Shown: in pieces, positions 11,585-23,874 of the stretch | Position numbering within the stretch: position 1 is the stretch's first letter | Layout: each line of letters begins with the position of its first letter | DNA from: Dichomitus squalens LYAD-421 SS1 | Lineage: Eukaryota > Basidiomycota > Agaricomycetes > Polyporales > Polyporaceae | Reading direction: 5' to 3' | Assembly (NCBI RefSeq): GCF_000275845.1 | Contig: NW_006766884.1 | Coordinates: forward strand, 1,771,232-1,835,231 | Length of the DNA stretch: 64,000 nucleotides | Translations under genes and position numbers: made by a program | The notes under the pieces: model-generated | What the model was told of the DNA's origin: nothing | Database searches by the model: none | The model's input: the letters and a program-made list of their open reading frames with translations, nothing else

Positions 11585-12975
11585 GGGAGAAAGCAGGCTG
11601 GCGGGAACGAGGAGAGGAGAACGCGTCGCAGTCCGGCACGTGACCAGATGAAGCGCATCGTACCAGTCGGCCCGACAGCGGATACTTGGAGCCGCCGAGA
11701 GTCCACACCTTGAAGCGACCTTGACTTACCTTGAGCTGACCTCAAAGCGACCTTGATGGTCGATTTTCATACTCCGCTCAAGGCAAGGTGCACATTGACG
11801 TGAAGTGACCTCACTTCGCGGCAACACTAGGGCGAAACGCCTCAGTGGGTATGCAGGTTCATCGCCATATTTACCAGGTTGATGTCGCTGTTACGCTCCC
11901 CATTGCCAAGAAAACATCTCTTGGTTCTGTCAGCACGTGCTAGCAAGCCGGCCTTTGCCGCAGCAATGCTCGTTTCTGGACCAATGATCAGACAAATTGG
12001 ACCTGACTTGATTGACTGCGGTGCGGTCGTTGGGGTGTAAGCTGACGATGATCTTGTCGCGGTCTGCAATGTGACGACAGAAGTGCTCGACCTGTGGCGC
12101 GGAGCCTCGGCGTCAACAGTCAAATTGAGACCCATGAACAGGAGGCGAGTCCATGCATACCAATCGGCGTAGCGGGTTGATTCTATCCTCCGATCCCTTT
12201 CCGACTCTACCCCACGCAGCCTTCACAGCTTCGCGCACCTCCACCGGAAACTGCGCCTGCGAGAGCATCTCTGGGCTGTACACATACCAGAACATTGTTC
12301 CATGCTTAGCTGCGCAATCGGCCGTTGGCCTCTTGACGATCTTAGTGTACTGCACTGCAAGACTGGCGGCCTCTTCCTTCGAAATGCGGAAGATAACCTA
12401 ATGGAAAACGTGCCTTGTCGCATTGTGCATGTGAAGAGTCGCACGCTTGTATCTGTTGACTTGATAAGATCCTCCCGTGCAGGAGTCAGGACCTGGGCAC
12501 ATCTTACATGTCGTTAGACCCTGCTCGGCCTTATCAACGTATCCCGAATGTGAGGCGGAATCATTAATGAAATGCTCAGCTCAGCGTAAACTCTACGCAA
12601 TCAGGAGCGTCGCAACAGAGCCAAGTCAACGCTTGCACGCCTCCAAGAGCTATGTACCTGTAGGGTCAAGCCGTGCATAGTGTATTGCAATACACCGCAA
12701 CCCTATGCGATAGCCTAGCAACCAAAAACCTGGAAGCAAACTTGACAACTCACCTTACCTGCAGCCGTGAGTCATCTGGGACTTTGTCGCCCTCGATCAA
12801 CTCCCGCACGAACTTGAGATCGGCGTCACTCGCAGCGGGCCACGTGACCTCGATTTCCTCGAAATCCCATTTCACGAGCATGTCAAAGGACACTAACACT
12901 AGCGTCAGCAGCGCGATAGTCTGGTTGTCGTCCGTCAGATCCGTGGACAGCTAATTTTCCGGTTTACTTGTGAAG

Positions 12976-13571
12976 GTCTTGTGCGGTCTGAAAGATAAAC
13001 ACGTGTATATCATCGAGGTTGGGTCGAGCGACTGGCTCTGCAAGCCTGTTTCATCAGGTTAGCGAGACCACTTCAACATAGACACAATGAACCTCGTGCA
13101 ATGTTGAGGAATGGGTACCACTAGGGGTCTCTTGAGCAGAACATATATGACCAGGAGCTAGGTAGACCTCCGAAGGTGCGCATGCAGACCTATCAAAGCG
13201 TATCATGCGAGACGGGGCGCTCATCATCGCAGGTGAGACAACTCGAAGGGTTGATTCCTGCATGTGAGGTGGTCACTACGAGTTTATGTTCTGATCTAGA
13301 GCTGACAGGCAAAACCAGAAACCACGGCTCTGATGACGCAGGAGATGAGTGGTGGGGGCCAAGAGCCAAGAAGCGACGCATGGTCGAACCTTCCTGATTG
13401 GTACAAATACCCTCATCAATTCATGCGTCACTTTGAATCGAGTTGCGCACTCGGGATCCGGCAAACAGCCGGTCAAGGACGAATAAATCACAACAGCAAA
13501 ATACAGTACGACGAGTAGTAGACAGAACGGAGATAGTACAGGGAACCTCAGCAGTGCGATGGGTAGAAGCA
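12976..13571. other. Intergenic, no recognisable gene
   Basis: The stretch lies between the LEU4-like pseudogene and the 3' end of SF3B2. Short open frames are present on both strands but carry no motif or exon structure I can support. The right part should include the SF3B2 3' untranslated region. Confidence 0.5.
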
Positions 13572-15642
13572 TCAAAACTTGAAATCCTTTTCCTTTCGTC
13601 GCTCCCTGTCCCTGTCTGCCTTCTGCTTCTTGTTCGCCATCTCCTTCGCTATCATATCTGAGAAGTCTTCCTTGGAGCCAGGCACGCCCGCAGAACCACG
13701 CGAGTGCTGATCATACTTGCGCCGCAAATCCTCTGTCGACATGCCCTCCAGCTCCGCCGCGTCGATCGATACGTCCACACCGGTACCGCGGCGCTGTCAC
13801 AAATAGATGTCAGCATTCCCTGCACGATACATTCGAACGGTGAAGGATAAACCCACCTTATTGCTCCGCTCCTCGTTCCCGATAACGGGGATAGCGCCTC
13901 CGGAAGTGACCGCGCTGACGTCGTACCCACGCTCGCTGCCCATGAGACCCCGAACGGACGTCTGCTTCTCCGGCACGACCTGGTAGAGTGACCTCGGGCC
14001 ACTCTCCGCTTCCGATGTGGAGCGCGTAGCGTTCTTCCGGAGCTCCAAGAAGTCTGGCGTCTCGAGTCCACCGGCGACTGTCGACACGACACTTGCCATG
14101 CCGGACGGTGTCTCGAGACCCGACGGTGTCTGCGTTCCGTCGACGGGCATCGGGTGTTGCTCCTCTTCCTCCTCTTCCTCTGAACTCTCCTCCTCCTCCT
14201 CTTCTTCCTCCTCTTCCGGCTCGAGTTCACCCCACAGGTTGCGGTCAACGGGCTCACCCATCTAGAAATGGAAGTCAAAACCTCTATCGGAATAGGAAGT
14301 ATTACAGATCACTCACGTCGGCATCGGTGTTTTTGGGCAAAACCCCGAAGACATCACCGTAGAGCGGTCGGTTGTACTCATCGAGGGGAGGCTTGCCCCA
14401 ACCGCCGGGGTGGAAACCCCATTGCGCTCTAATGAGATGTGTTAGGTCGGTAGACAGGTCCAATAGATGAATCCTTACCCTTCCGGTATGGGAGCGTTCA
14501 GTCCAGGTATCCGGAGAGTGGGATAACTAGGCGGGGGACCAAAACGCTGCATGCTAATCAACCACGGTGGTGGCGCGAGTGGCGGTATTGACAATGCTTC
14601 GACAAGCTCAGGCGAAAGATCTCCCGGACGTTTATGCTTCAACTGCGTCTCGAACTCCTTGCCCTCGTAGTACCTGAGAACGGTTAGACAACCCCTGAAG
14701 CAAGCAAAGATAGACCGCGTACATCTCTCCGAAACCCGTTACATTAGGCTTTGTCATGAACTTGAAGAACGCGTCGTGTAGCTTTTGATAGTCAATGTCC
14801 ACCTTGCCCATCTTTGGCTGTACACGTTCGCGAGTCTTCGCCTTGAGCGTCATGTTGGCCTCCTTTTCTTTAATAGCGTCTCGCATGGTCGCAATGCCCG
14901 TGTCCGCGATGTAGGAGGGGAGTTGGAATGGCGGCTTCTCGATACCACGCTTGCCCTGGAGGTAATCGCGCTTAGCGCTCCAGTGGGCAGGGATAGGAAC
15001 CGTGTTTCTGTAGCTCTTCAGGTGCAAGAGGAGTCGTGGGTCGGCGGCCGTGACGTCTGTCCACTCGACGACTTCGGGCTTCTTCACAAGCTGCTTGAGC
15101 TCTGCAACCGTAAGTCTGTTCATCTTGCGCGCCTTCTTCTTTGACAAGGGCTTCTTCTCCTCTGCATCTGAGTCACCCTCGGATGCCATGTCGTCATCTG
15201 AGTAGATGACCTCTCCTTTTGATGGCTCGCCCTCTCGGACCTAATGAATGACGGCTATGAACGACCACAAGGCACTATAAAAATCATGGCTGCTCACTGT
15301 TGTCGTCTCAGCGGGAGCCTGAAAACGAGCAAAGACGTTGGAGAATGCTTCGAGAGCTGGATCTTTTACGTCCAACTGCTCAGATACGTACTCAACATTC
15401 TGTGGCTTGTCCTCCTCCATCTTGACGTCTTCATCTGGTGTCCCATTCACGGTCTCCGTCTAGCCAAGGCAAAACATGAGCAACATACAGGTACGCGTAA
15501 CTCTTCTATAACGTACCTTGACTGCCTTTTCCTCCGCCTTCTTCGCCTTGGCCTTCATCCGACGAAGCTGGTTCTTCGACTTGATTTTGCCATCGGTCTT
15601 TGTGCCATTTGTGGCAGTCACATTCGCAACTTGCGTAGCCAT
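13572..15642 (-). CDS. SF3B2: Splicing factor 3b subunit 2 (SAP145/Cus1)
   Basis: Seven exons in coding order are 15517-15642, 15298-15459, 14723-15240, 14479-14673, 14317-14428, 13857-14261 and 13572-13793. They sum to 1740 nt (579 aa; yeast Cus1 is 436 aa and human SF3B2 about 895 aa). The protein is part of the U2 snRNP SF3b complex and helps hold U2 at the intron branch site in the nucleus. The N-terminus is Lys-rich (KSKNQLRRMKAKAKKAEEKA). The DUF382 core includes RLLLHLKSYRNTVPIPAHW, followed by YYEGKEFETQLK and a PSP-type Pro-rich stretch (PPPSYPTLRIPGLNAPIPEG). A long acidic Glu run precedes a conserved RRGTGVDVSIDAAELEG tail. The gene shares a 347-bp divergent upstream region with eIF4A. 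Confidence 0.95.
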
Positions 15643-15989
15643 TATTGATGAGGCACAAGATAGCGAGAAGGACCGAGGAAAGGTTCGAGACGGGAGACAA
15701 CAAGGAGTTGCTGCTGTGTATGGCAGAAGCGAAGCCGCCCCTGTTGCTGACGTAAGTGTGACCAGACCTTCCTGATTTGTGGTAATGTCGGGGTTCGAAA
15801 ATGGCTCGGCACCAGCCGACGAGGTCGAATGGCAAGTCGGGCACAGCAAATTTTGCTGCAATCAAGGTCTCTGACCACCACCACCTCCCGATCTATCGAT
15901 CCCTGCTCGCTACCGACATAGCCAGACTCTAGTCGACGAGGCCGTCGACTTTTTACGACCAGAAACTACCCAGAACAAGCGTCTTCAAT
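15643..15989. promoter_or_regulatory. Divergent promoter region of SF3B2 and eIF4A
   Basis: Only 347 bp separate the start codons of two divergently transcribed housekeeping genes, so the segment must hold both leaders and core promoters. I see no clear TATA box. A shared bidirectional promoter is inferred from the spacing alone. Confidence 0.5.
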
Positions 15990-17539
15990 ATGGCTACGTG
16001 AGTCTTCGTCCACATTGGATCCTAGGACGATCTGGCATGCTAAAATCATGTTCCTGTAGCGAAGGATCTCTCCAGGACCTCCAGGAGAATGAGATTGAGT
16101 CCAATTGGGACCAGATTGTCGACAAGTAAGTGCATATAGTAGCGGGGCGTGCGCGATCGGGGAACTGAATTCCTTTTCAAAGCTTCGACAACATGGAACT
16201 GAAGCCCGAACTTCTCCGTGGTATCTACGCCTACGGGTGAGTCCCTCTTTCGACACCAGCCGCTGCCCCCAAATTCAAGTATCGACTGCGCTCTAGATTC
16301 GAGCGTCCGTCTGCTATCCAGCAGCGTGCTATCGTCCCTGTTATCAAGGGCCACGACGTCATCGCGCAGGCCCAGTCCGGTACTGGCAAGACCGCGACCT
16401 TCTCCATCTCCATCCTCCAAAAGCTTGACCCTGCCATCAAGGGCACCCAGGCCCTCATCCTTGCGCCCACTCGTGAGCTTGCTCAACAGATCCAAAAGGT
16501 CGTCATCGCCCTCGGCGACTACATGAATATTGAGTGCCACGCGTGCGTCGGCGGCACGAATGTCCGTGAGGACATGGCGAAGCTCCAGGAGGGCGTCCAG
16601 ATCGTTGTCGGTACTCCTGGTCGTGTATTCGATATGATCAACCGTCGCGCGCTCCGTACTGACAACATCAAGATCTTCTGTCTCGACGAGGCTGATGAGA
16701 TGTTGTCTCGTGGTTTCAAGGACCAGATCTACGAGGTCTTCCAGCTCCTTCCCCAGGACACTCAGGTCGTCCTGCTCTCGGCTACGATGCCCGCTGATGT
16801 GTTGGAAGTGACGAAGAAGTTCATGCGCGACCCCGTCCGTATCCTCGTCAAGCGTGACGAGTTGACGCTCGAGGGTATCAAGCAATTCTACATTGCCGTC
16901 GAGAAAGAGGAGTGGAAGCTGGACACGCTTTGCGATCTTTACGAGACTGTCACTATCACCCAGGCCGTCATCTTCTGCAACACGAGGAGGAAGGTCGACT
17001 GGCTCACGGAGAAGATGCACTCGCGGGAGTTCACTGTCTCTGCCATGGTGAGTGTTCAGACGTCATAAACGCGACCTGGGTTAGCCGACGATTTACGTTT
17101 CCTACAGCATGGTGACATGGACCAGAAGCAGCGTGAGCTGCTGATGAAGGAGTTCCGTTCCGGCTCCTCCCGTGTTTTGATCACAACGGATCTGCTTGCG
17201 CGTGGCATTGACGTGCAGCAGGTTTCGCTCGTCATCAACTACGATTTGCCTACGAACCGCGAGAACTACATCCACCGCATTGGTCGTGGGGGTCGTTTCG
17301 GACGGAAGGGCGTGGCTATCAACTTTGTTACCACGGAGGATGTGCGCATGCTGCGCGATATCGAACGTAAGTGACATGCTTCTTCTGGAGAACGTGCAGT
17401 GGGACTGAACGCTACTTCCTTAGAATTCTACAACACCCAGATTGATGAGATGCCTCTGAACGTCGCGTAAGTGGCGGTTATTTACTGTGCAAAGCGTACT
17501 GGATATTAACACAATGATGGCTGCAGCGACCTGATTTAG
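15990..17539 (+). CDS. eIF4A: ATP-dependent RNA helicase eIF4A
   Basis: Seven exons (15990-15997, 16060-16125, 16183-16236, 16297-17047, 17108-17366, 17424-17466, 17527-17539) sum to 1194 nt (397 aa), the standard eIF4A length. It unwinds mRNA leaders as part of eIF4F during translation initiation in the cytosol. The Q-motif region (FERPSAIQ), AQSGTGKT (Walker A), PTRELAQ, GTPGRV, DEADEM, SAT, and the C-terminal ARGIDVQQV and [13 protein letters not shown] motifs are all present in order. The first exon is only 8 nt and the last only 13 nt (finishing the conserved NVADLI ending). Both were found by requiring the family's N- and C-termini. Confidence 0.97.
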
Positions 17540-18452
17540 ATTTTATATTCGCCTTGCTGTTCCCTATTTGTAACATCGCACACTCGCCATCAACATCGTC
17601 CTGATATCGCCTGCGGATCAAAAGCGCACAGTCGTCCATCGTCTCTCAGCATCTTGCCATTACAATCGATCGCCATCGTCACCCGTCGTATACTCCCTCG
17701 CCCTCCACAGCACCTGCCATTGCCCGTCGCCATCACCACGAGACTAGTGTACCAGCGCACTGAAACGCCTTTTGTTGTATATGCCCCGTACTGTGGTCTG
17801 GTTTCCTGATGTCTGCTGCGTGTTTGTGTATATGTATGCCCCGAAGACAGTACGATTCGATGATAATGATGATGATGACGATGATATATCTATTCTGATG
17901 AGTGTGCTGCGCGTTCAGGAATGGGCAATCAGTGATGTGCAGTGTCGGGCGGGGGCCAGGCACGGCTGAGGCTGTTGGGGGGGGGGGCGTCTGAGTGGGC
18001 AGGAATGGGAATGGCGGGGGCGGTGGCGGCTGTCAAGGCCACACTCCTCAAAACAGGCCGGCTGTTCGCTTGCGCGGGCGACAGCTGCCCAGTCCCTGCT
18101 ACCCGCTCGTGCCTCCGACTCCCGACTACCGAGCAGTCGTCTGATTAACGACTTGGGCACCTCCTATTTATTGTCCGTCCCATGTCCACCTCCCGCTAGC
18201 ATAGGCCGCCTTCGCCTTCGCTCGTTCTCCCGCCACTTCAACTTTCTTCATTCCAATCCCGACCCTTTATTCTTTACGCTTTCTCGACGAGCTTGGGCCA
18301 CACCACCCGCACAGCAACCAGCCTCAGACCAGGCCCCATCCGCCTTTTCTTCATATAAGTTATTATATATGGTCAGCAGCCCCTCATTCTCGTCCTTCCT
18401 TCTCGTCCGCTCACTCACGCCACATCTCCGCCCTGCTGGTCAGATATTACAC
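17540..18452. other. eIF4A 3' region and phosphatase upstream region
   Basis: The stretch holds the eIF4A 3' untranslated region, a GAT-rich microsatellite-like run near 17860-17885, a run of eleven G near 17980, and a pyrimidine-rich approach to the phosphatase gene. An open frame runs upstream from the phosphatase start to 18153, but its translation is low-complexity and unlike the family, so I do not count it as coding. Confidence 0.5.
18352..18370 (+). promoter_or_regulatory. TATA-like element before the phosphatase gene
   Basis: An AT-only island (ATATAAGTTATTATATAT) stands out in a strongly pyrimidine/GC-rich context, about 85-100 bp upstream of the chosen start codon at 18453. Its role as a core promoter element is inferred from position and composition only. 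Confidence 0.35.
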
Positions 18453-19076
18453 ATGCCTCAACTCTCGCTCTGCACTTCAATCGCGCAACTTCCGCGCTCC
18501 GCCCTCTACGGCGACGCGTCCTCCCCGGCGCCCTCGCCACTCCAGCCGGAACCCCCTGCGCAAATCACCGAGAACGTCTTCCTCGGCGACCTATCTGCAG
18601 CCGAGTCCCCAGAGATCCTCACCGCTCTAGGCATCACGCACGTCCTTAGCGTCATGTCCGGGCACGTCGCGCTTCCCTCCCACTCTGAGCTCCCCCACCT
18701 CCCCCCATACCAGCCCCTCCAACGGATGCAGGTCCAGGTACAAGACCACCCGTTCGTTGAGCTCGCCTCACACCTTCCCCGGACCACCGCATGGATAGCA
18801 AACGCCCTCCGGGACCCGCACGCGCGTGTGCTGGTCCACTGTGTGCAAGGCATCAGCCGGAGCGCAACCGTGGCCGCCGCCTACCTCATGGCGACCAGGG
18901 GCCTCTCGCCCGTCGCAGCGGTGGCTCGGGTGAAGGAGCTCCGACAATGCGCGAATCCGAATGAGGGTTTCAGGGGGCAGCTGCTCGAGTACGAGCAGTG
19001 TCTGCTGAAGAACCGCGCGCGCGAGCACTACTCACATGCACATTCGTACAGGCAGGTGCGAGGCGAGCTGCGGTAG
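18453..19076 (+). CDS. Dual-specificity protein phosphatase
   Basis: This is a single-exon gene of 624 nt (207 aa). The active-site signature HCVQGISRSATV (Cys about residue 130, with the Arg six residues later) and the upstream LGDLSAAESPEILTALGITH block define a DSP/Cdc14-like cysteine phosphatase. The general-acid Asp is probably the one in VQDHPFVEL. The substrate is unknown; relatives act on MAP kinases or other phosphoproteins. The frame is open upstream to 18153, but the start at MPQLSLCTS is preferred because the family similarity begins shortly after it and a TATA-like island lies about 90 bp upstream. The last 20 residues form a short charged tail. Confidence 0.88.
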   Translation: MPQLSLCTSIAQLPRSALYGDASSPAPSPLQPEPPAQITENVFLGDLSAAESPEILTALGITHVLSVMSGHVALPSHSELPHLPPYQPLQRMQVQVQDHPFVELASHLPRTTAWIANALRDPHARVLVHCVQGISRSATVAAAYLMATRGLSPVAAVARVKELRQCANPNEGFRGQLLEYEQCLLKNRAREHYSHAHSYRQVRGELR

Positions 19077-20682
19077 GCGATGCTTCGCATTGGCCGGATG
19101 AAAGCCTCCTCCAAGTCGTGCGTCCGACTGCAGCCACAGTCGTTTGCATGGATGCAGGCCCGATGTCGTAACGGCGACATACGGCCTGCTTCTTTTGAGG
19201 TCAGCTAGCTGTGTTGCCATTGCTTTCTATGCCGACATAACTATTGCTATTGTTCGGTGTAATATGCCCTTCTTATGCTCGTTCTATCCGTTAGTTCGGC
19301 CTTCACTATTTCTACGTTCTCTACTGTCATTTCTCAGCTCCATATTATCAATTGTCGGACTCACACCGTCGTCCTCGCTCTACGCGCTACACTACATGAT
19401 ATGTCGCCATTATCCAAGCCTTTGGAATGAAAAGCACCATAATATCCGACCACTCGGGCCGGGGTGGTATTATCCACTTACTGTAAAACGCGATACCCAT
19501 GTACATAATCATACACTACGTGTCGTTGTCATTGAGAAGAAAGAAAGTTCGAGAAGTCTCTCCTAGGGATGCGGAACGTACTTAGATTGATCGCGCCTCT
19601 ATTGACTGATGGCGTGCCAGAGTGCAGCACTCGTGTGCTTGCACCCAACATTCCACATCGCCCACAGTCCTCCATCTGACGCTGCGTCAGCCACCAAGTG
19701 TCTTGTCACTTCCCAAAAAGTTACTGACCAGTGTCATGTGCCAATGACCAGGCTGCCATTTGAACATGCATCCCTCTAAAGGAGTCTGGACGTCGCGGGA
19801 CGCCGCCACCAGAGGGAAAGCGATGCAAGCAAGCCGATAAATTGAGGCCCACGGCAGCGTCCGTGCAGGCTTTTGATTGCATTCTTGCGTCACACACAAG
19901 ATCTTTGGTCCCTGGAAGATCGCTCGCTTGGCGTTCTGACAGCCTCCATCAGCCCTAGGCATCTCAGCTGTTCTTTGCTCCGTCGTCGCGCAACATCGAC
20001 CGTGTATTTCGGGGCTTGATATCAGACGTCGGGCCGGATGATCTGGGAACATCGACGTGCGGCGCTGGCTCGGGCGCGTTCAGGCGGTACACGTATGAAA
20101 CGAACAGTTGGACATACAGAGCAGGAGACGTGTTGGCGGAACCGATTTGCATATGCACGTTCCAAGGGCGCAACAGAACTCATTGGAGCTCGACGGGGAG
20201 GATGGAGCATCGGATGATCCGTGCTTCGATCAACTGTGGCTGGAAGTTCCAGGGAAGCAGGGTTTTAACCACCCGCCCACAGAACGTGTCACGGCCGGAC
20301 ATGGCACTGACCCGGACTTGTGCTACCTTGTGGGTGGCAATCGGGGAAGCACATTGGCGTTCCATGAGTGCTTTCTAGTTGAACGCGTAGCATCGGACCG
20401 GCTCGAGAACAGTTTTGCAGCAGACCCGTTGTGCACGCCTTCGAAACGCGCAAGTTCGGTGGAACACCACCTCCTCGTCCACAAAACTTCCTATCCTGGT
20501 TTCCGTGAAACTCACGTGTACAGCTACATAATACAGTACATACAGAACTACCGTTGTCCACGAGGCTCCTACACACAGCAAATAAGACCATAATAAAACG
20601 ACCGTCCACGCCACAACGTCAGCGCCTAAAGCATCCGGCGTCCTTCGTACAGCGCGCCAGCGGTGAGAGCACGCGGTTTGCT
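19077..20682. other. Long intergenic region, no confident gene
   Basis: It lies between the phosphatase stop and the Rab stop. Open frames of up to about 160 codons exist near 20016-20593 on the plus strand and 19964-20173 on the minus strand. None shows a family motif or consistent splice sites. The two ends should contain 3' untranslated regions of the flanking convergent genes. Confidence 0.5.
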
Positions 20683-22028
<1,346 letters not shown>

Positions 22029-22421
22029 AACACAATTTATCCTCTATAGGGTATGAATGGGTGTCGGATGTCAAGAGTCAGAGAGCTGCGGTATCCCTGG
22101 AGAATAGAGGTGTGCCGAGTCGAAGTAGCGGTAGCGCTAGAGAGGTGTAGAAGGTCACGATGAACGCTGCAAGCAGTACAAGTCGTAATCAGAGCTCAGA
22201 GAACGCGTTTGTGAGCCAAAGAACAGGCAGAGGTGTGAGGGAGCAGGGAAAAGGTCGTTGTCGTCGTAAGGCGTGGAGTGCTGCAAGGTCCGGGAGTCGC
22301 GACGTCGCCAGAGCCACCGCGCACGTGGCGGTTCGGAGCTACCCGGGAACCCTCAGCTCTGCGCCTGGCAGTCCCAGGGCGACCGCAACTATCCAGCTCA
22401 TTCAAAAACTCTTCCGCCACC
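22029..22421. promoter_or_regulatory. Divergent promoter region of the Rab gene and ATP15
   Basis: There are 393 bp between the two start codons of divergently transcribed genes. No motif can be assigned with confidence. It must contain both leaders. Confidence 0.45.
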
Positions 22422-22946
22422 ATGAGCAGTGCTACCTGGCGCAACGTCTTCACGTACGTCTTGGATCTATTCACCCAGTGTCATCTGACTGCGACATGCG
22501 GCGCACTGGGGACCGTTCGCTGGCTGGCAACTGACGCGACTGCGTTCCCTGGTGACTCTGCAGGTACAACAAGTACACCCAGATTGCGGCACGCGCCCTC
22601 CGTGCTTCGCTCAAAGAGGAGCAACGTGTCATTGCTGAGAAGCGTGGCTTGACAATCCTCCGCTACCAGCACTGGGAGAACGGCCAGGGTGGCCCTCAGG
22701 TGCGTGGTCTTCGATAACGCTGTTCTCGACGTAGGCTCACCATGCCTCCGTCTGTCTGTCTTTCCTCTCCATTGTCCCGGGACACTCGATGCTGCTTGGT
22801 CTCGGCGCCTTACCATATGCCGAAACCCCGCCCTCAATTTTTCATTGGACAACCCCCTCCTCAACGGTGTTTCCTCGACGCCGCTGTTTCAGACTTACCT
22901 CAACCCTCCGCCCGAGGCTGACGCTGCCAAGAAAGCAGCAGTTTAG
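22422..22946 (+). CDS. ATP15: Mitochondrial F1Fo ATP synthase epsilon subunit
   Basis: Exons 22422-22453, 22564-22699 and 22893-22946 sum to 222 nt (73 aa). The start ATWRNVFTYNKYTQIAARAL followed by LRASLKEEQR matches the fungal/animal epsilon subunit of the F1 central stalk, which lacks a cleaved presequence and is 50-75 aa long. It sits with gamma and delta at the base of the rotor in the mitochondrial matrix. The C-terminal NPPPEADAAKKAAV tail is lineage-variable. It is too short for simple open-frame searches and was found through the conserved start and the two introns. Confidence 0.9.
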
Positions 22947-23874
22947 GGCAACACCATGTACGGGTTTGGAACGCTGTATTAGACCCTAGAAATGCGTCAC
23001 ACTTCTTCTGCGTGATCAATGTTTCCAGTGTCCACCTTCCCGTTCTAACGACAGCCATCAATCTTGAGAAGATGCGCCGTCCGACTGGTGCATCCAGTTC
23101 TATTTCCTCGGATGAGTGATCTTGAGGCTGAGGACCACCCTGGGACAGTCGAGTATCCCATGAGGTATGCGATTTGCGGAACATCGTGCGTTATCCCCGC
23201 ATACCACATCGGTCATGACCTCCAGCCGAGAGTATTCATGACGATAAATTCGACGAAGTATATTCTGACCCGCTTCGTTTCTTTTCGGATCCGAACCTGT
23301 CCCACTTTATCATCCTCAATCGTCCTCAATTGTCCTCGATCGTCCTCGCCAACGAAGACAAATGAGGTCAGTATATTCATTCGTCTGACTCGGTACTGCG
23401 GCGACGCTTCTTCCAGCTCATGTCCTTACGGAAGCCGTCTCCTCGAGAAGTGTTTCAGGCCTTGTTCTTCCCGCCGCACGCAGGGTCAGGAGGACACGCC
23501 CTCGCCTCTCGCATCCTCTGCGCAGGCTACTTTCGAGATTGGCTCTGCAGGCGGAGATTGGCGCCGAACGTAGTGCGCCCTCAATCGCCGCGCCACGTGC
23601 GGGCTCTGAGTGTACATATATGGGTGGGTGTTGCTTACGTACTGCAGGATCCAAGCACCCACCAAATATCGTCGCCTCGGGCCCGCTATCCTCGTTTGCC
23701 CTTCCTCGCCGCTACCCCCGCTCTCCTCGACGCCCTCGGCTCAACCTCGTTCCCTTCGTACGTCGCTCGTTTGTCGGTGCCGCACGTCGTGTGCCCCATC
23801 GTTCGATCGCTCATCCACGTCTCCCTCACCGCGTTATTGTTGCGTTCTCAGTAAAAACTTTCTCGCGCAAAAGT
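22947..23874. other. Intergenic, upstream of GIS2
   Basis: No supported gene is seen. It contains a short decamer repeat (about 23311-23350, variants of TCGTCCTCAA) and, closer to the GIS2 start, a pyrimidine-rich run typical of highly expressed fungal promoters. Confidence 0.5.
23311..23350 (+). repeat. Short decamer tandem repeat
   Basis: Four imperfect copies of a TCNTCCTCRA-type decamer lie head to tail, about 520 bp upstream of GIS2. It may be a simple sequence or a binding-site cluster; nothing in the sequence decides. Confidence 0.5.

Larger units (their letters stand above)
9842..11829. mobile_element. Non-autonomous hAT-type DNA transposon (true length probably 980 bp)
   Basis: The ends are perfect terminal inverted repeats: TAGTGTTGCCGCGAAGTGAG at 9842 and its reverse complement ending at 11829. 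The flanks are an 8-bp direct repeat GGGCGAAA (9834-9841 and 11830-11837), the target-site duplication size of the hAT superfamily. TAGTG also fits the hAT terminal consensus. Many CAAGGT/ACCTTG motifs lie in the first and last few hundred bases, as expected for subterminal transposase-binding repeats. No transposase can be read. Removing the element and one target copy restores the reading order of the surrounding LEU4-like pseudogene. The apparent 1988 bp includes an assembly gap and a duplicated stretch; 10850-11829 alone (980 bp) is probably one full element. Confidence 0.85.
9590..12975 (-). pseudogene. Decayed LEU4-like pseudogene, interrupted by a transposon
   Basis: Reading right to left on the minus strand, blocks align in order with LEU4 at 2130-4924. 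Near 12950 is LSTDL-x-D-x-NQ; at 12772-12900 is EEIEVTWPAASDADLKFV; at about 12500 is [11 protein letters not shown]. Near 12300 is YSPEMLSQAQF; at 12070-12130 is VEHFCRHIADRDKI with HPNDR; at 11850 is LGNGERNSDINLVNMAMNL; at 9715-9840 is GFSDIQVDIDVVTTC; near 9600 is MPYLATDPAG. The frame is broken by stops and shifts, for example a TGA directly after NLHTH. An intron-like GTAAGG remains where LEU4 has an intron, so this is a DNA-level copy and not a retrocopy. No regulatory-domain remains can be recognised. The copy is too diverged to be a recent duplicate. Confidence 0.85.

Noticed and set aside
18153..18452. N-terminal extension of the dual-specificity phosphatase
   Set aside because: The translation is Ser/Pro/Phe-rich low complexity from a pyrimidine-rich leader, and a TATA-like island lies inside it.
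20016..20593. Overlapping plus-strand frames of 120 and 161 codons between the phosphatase and Rab genes
   Set aside because: No domain, no splice logic, and several frames on both strands are open over the same bases.
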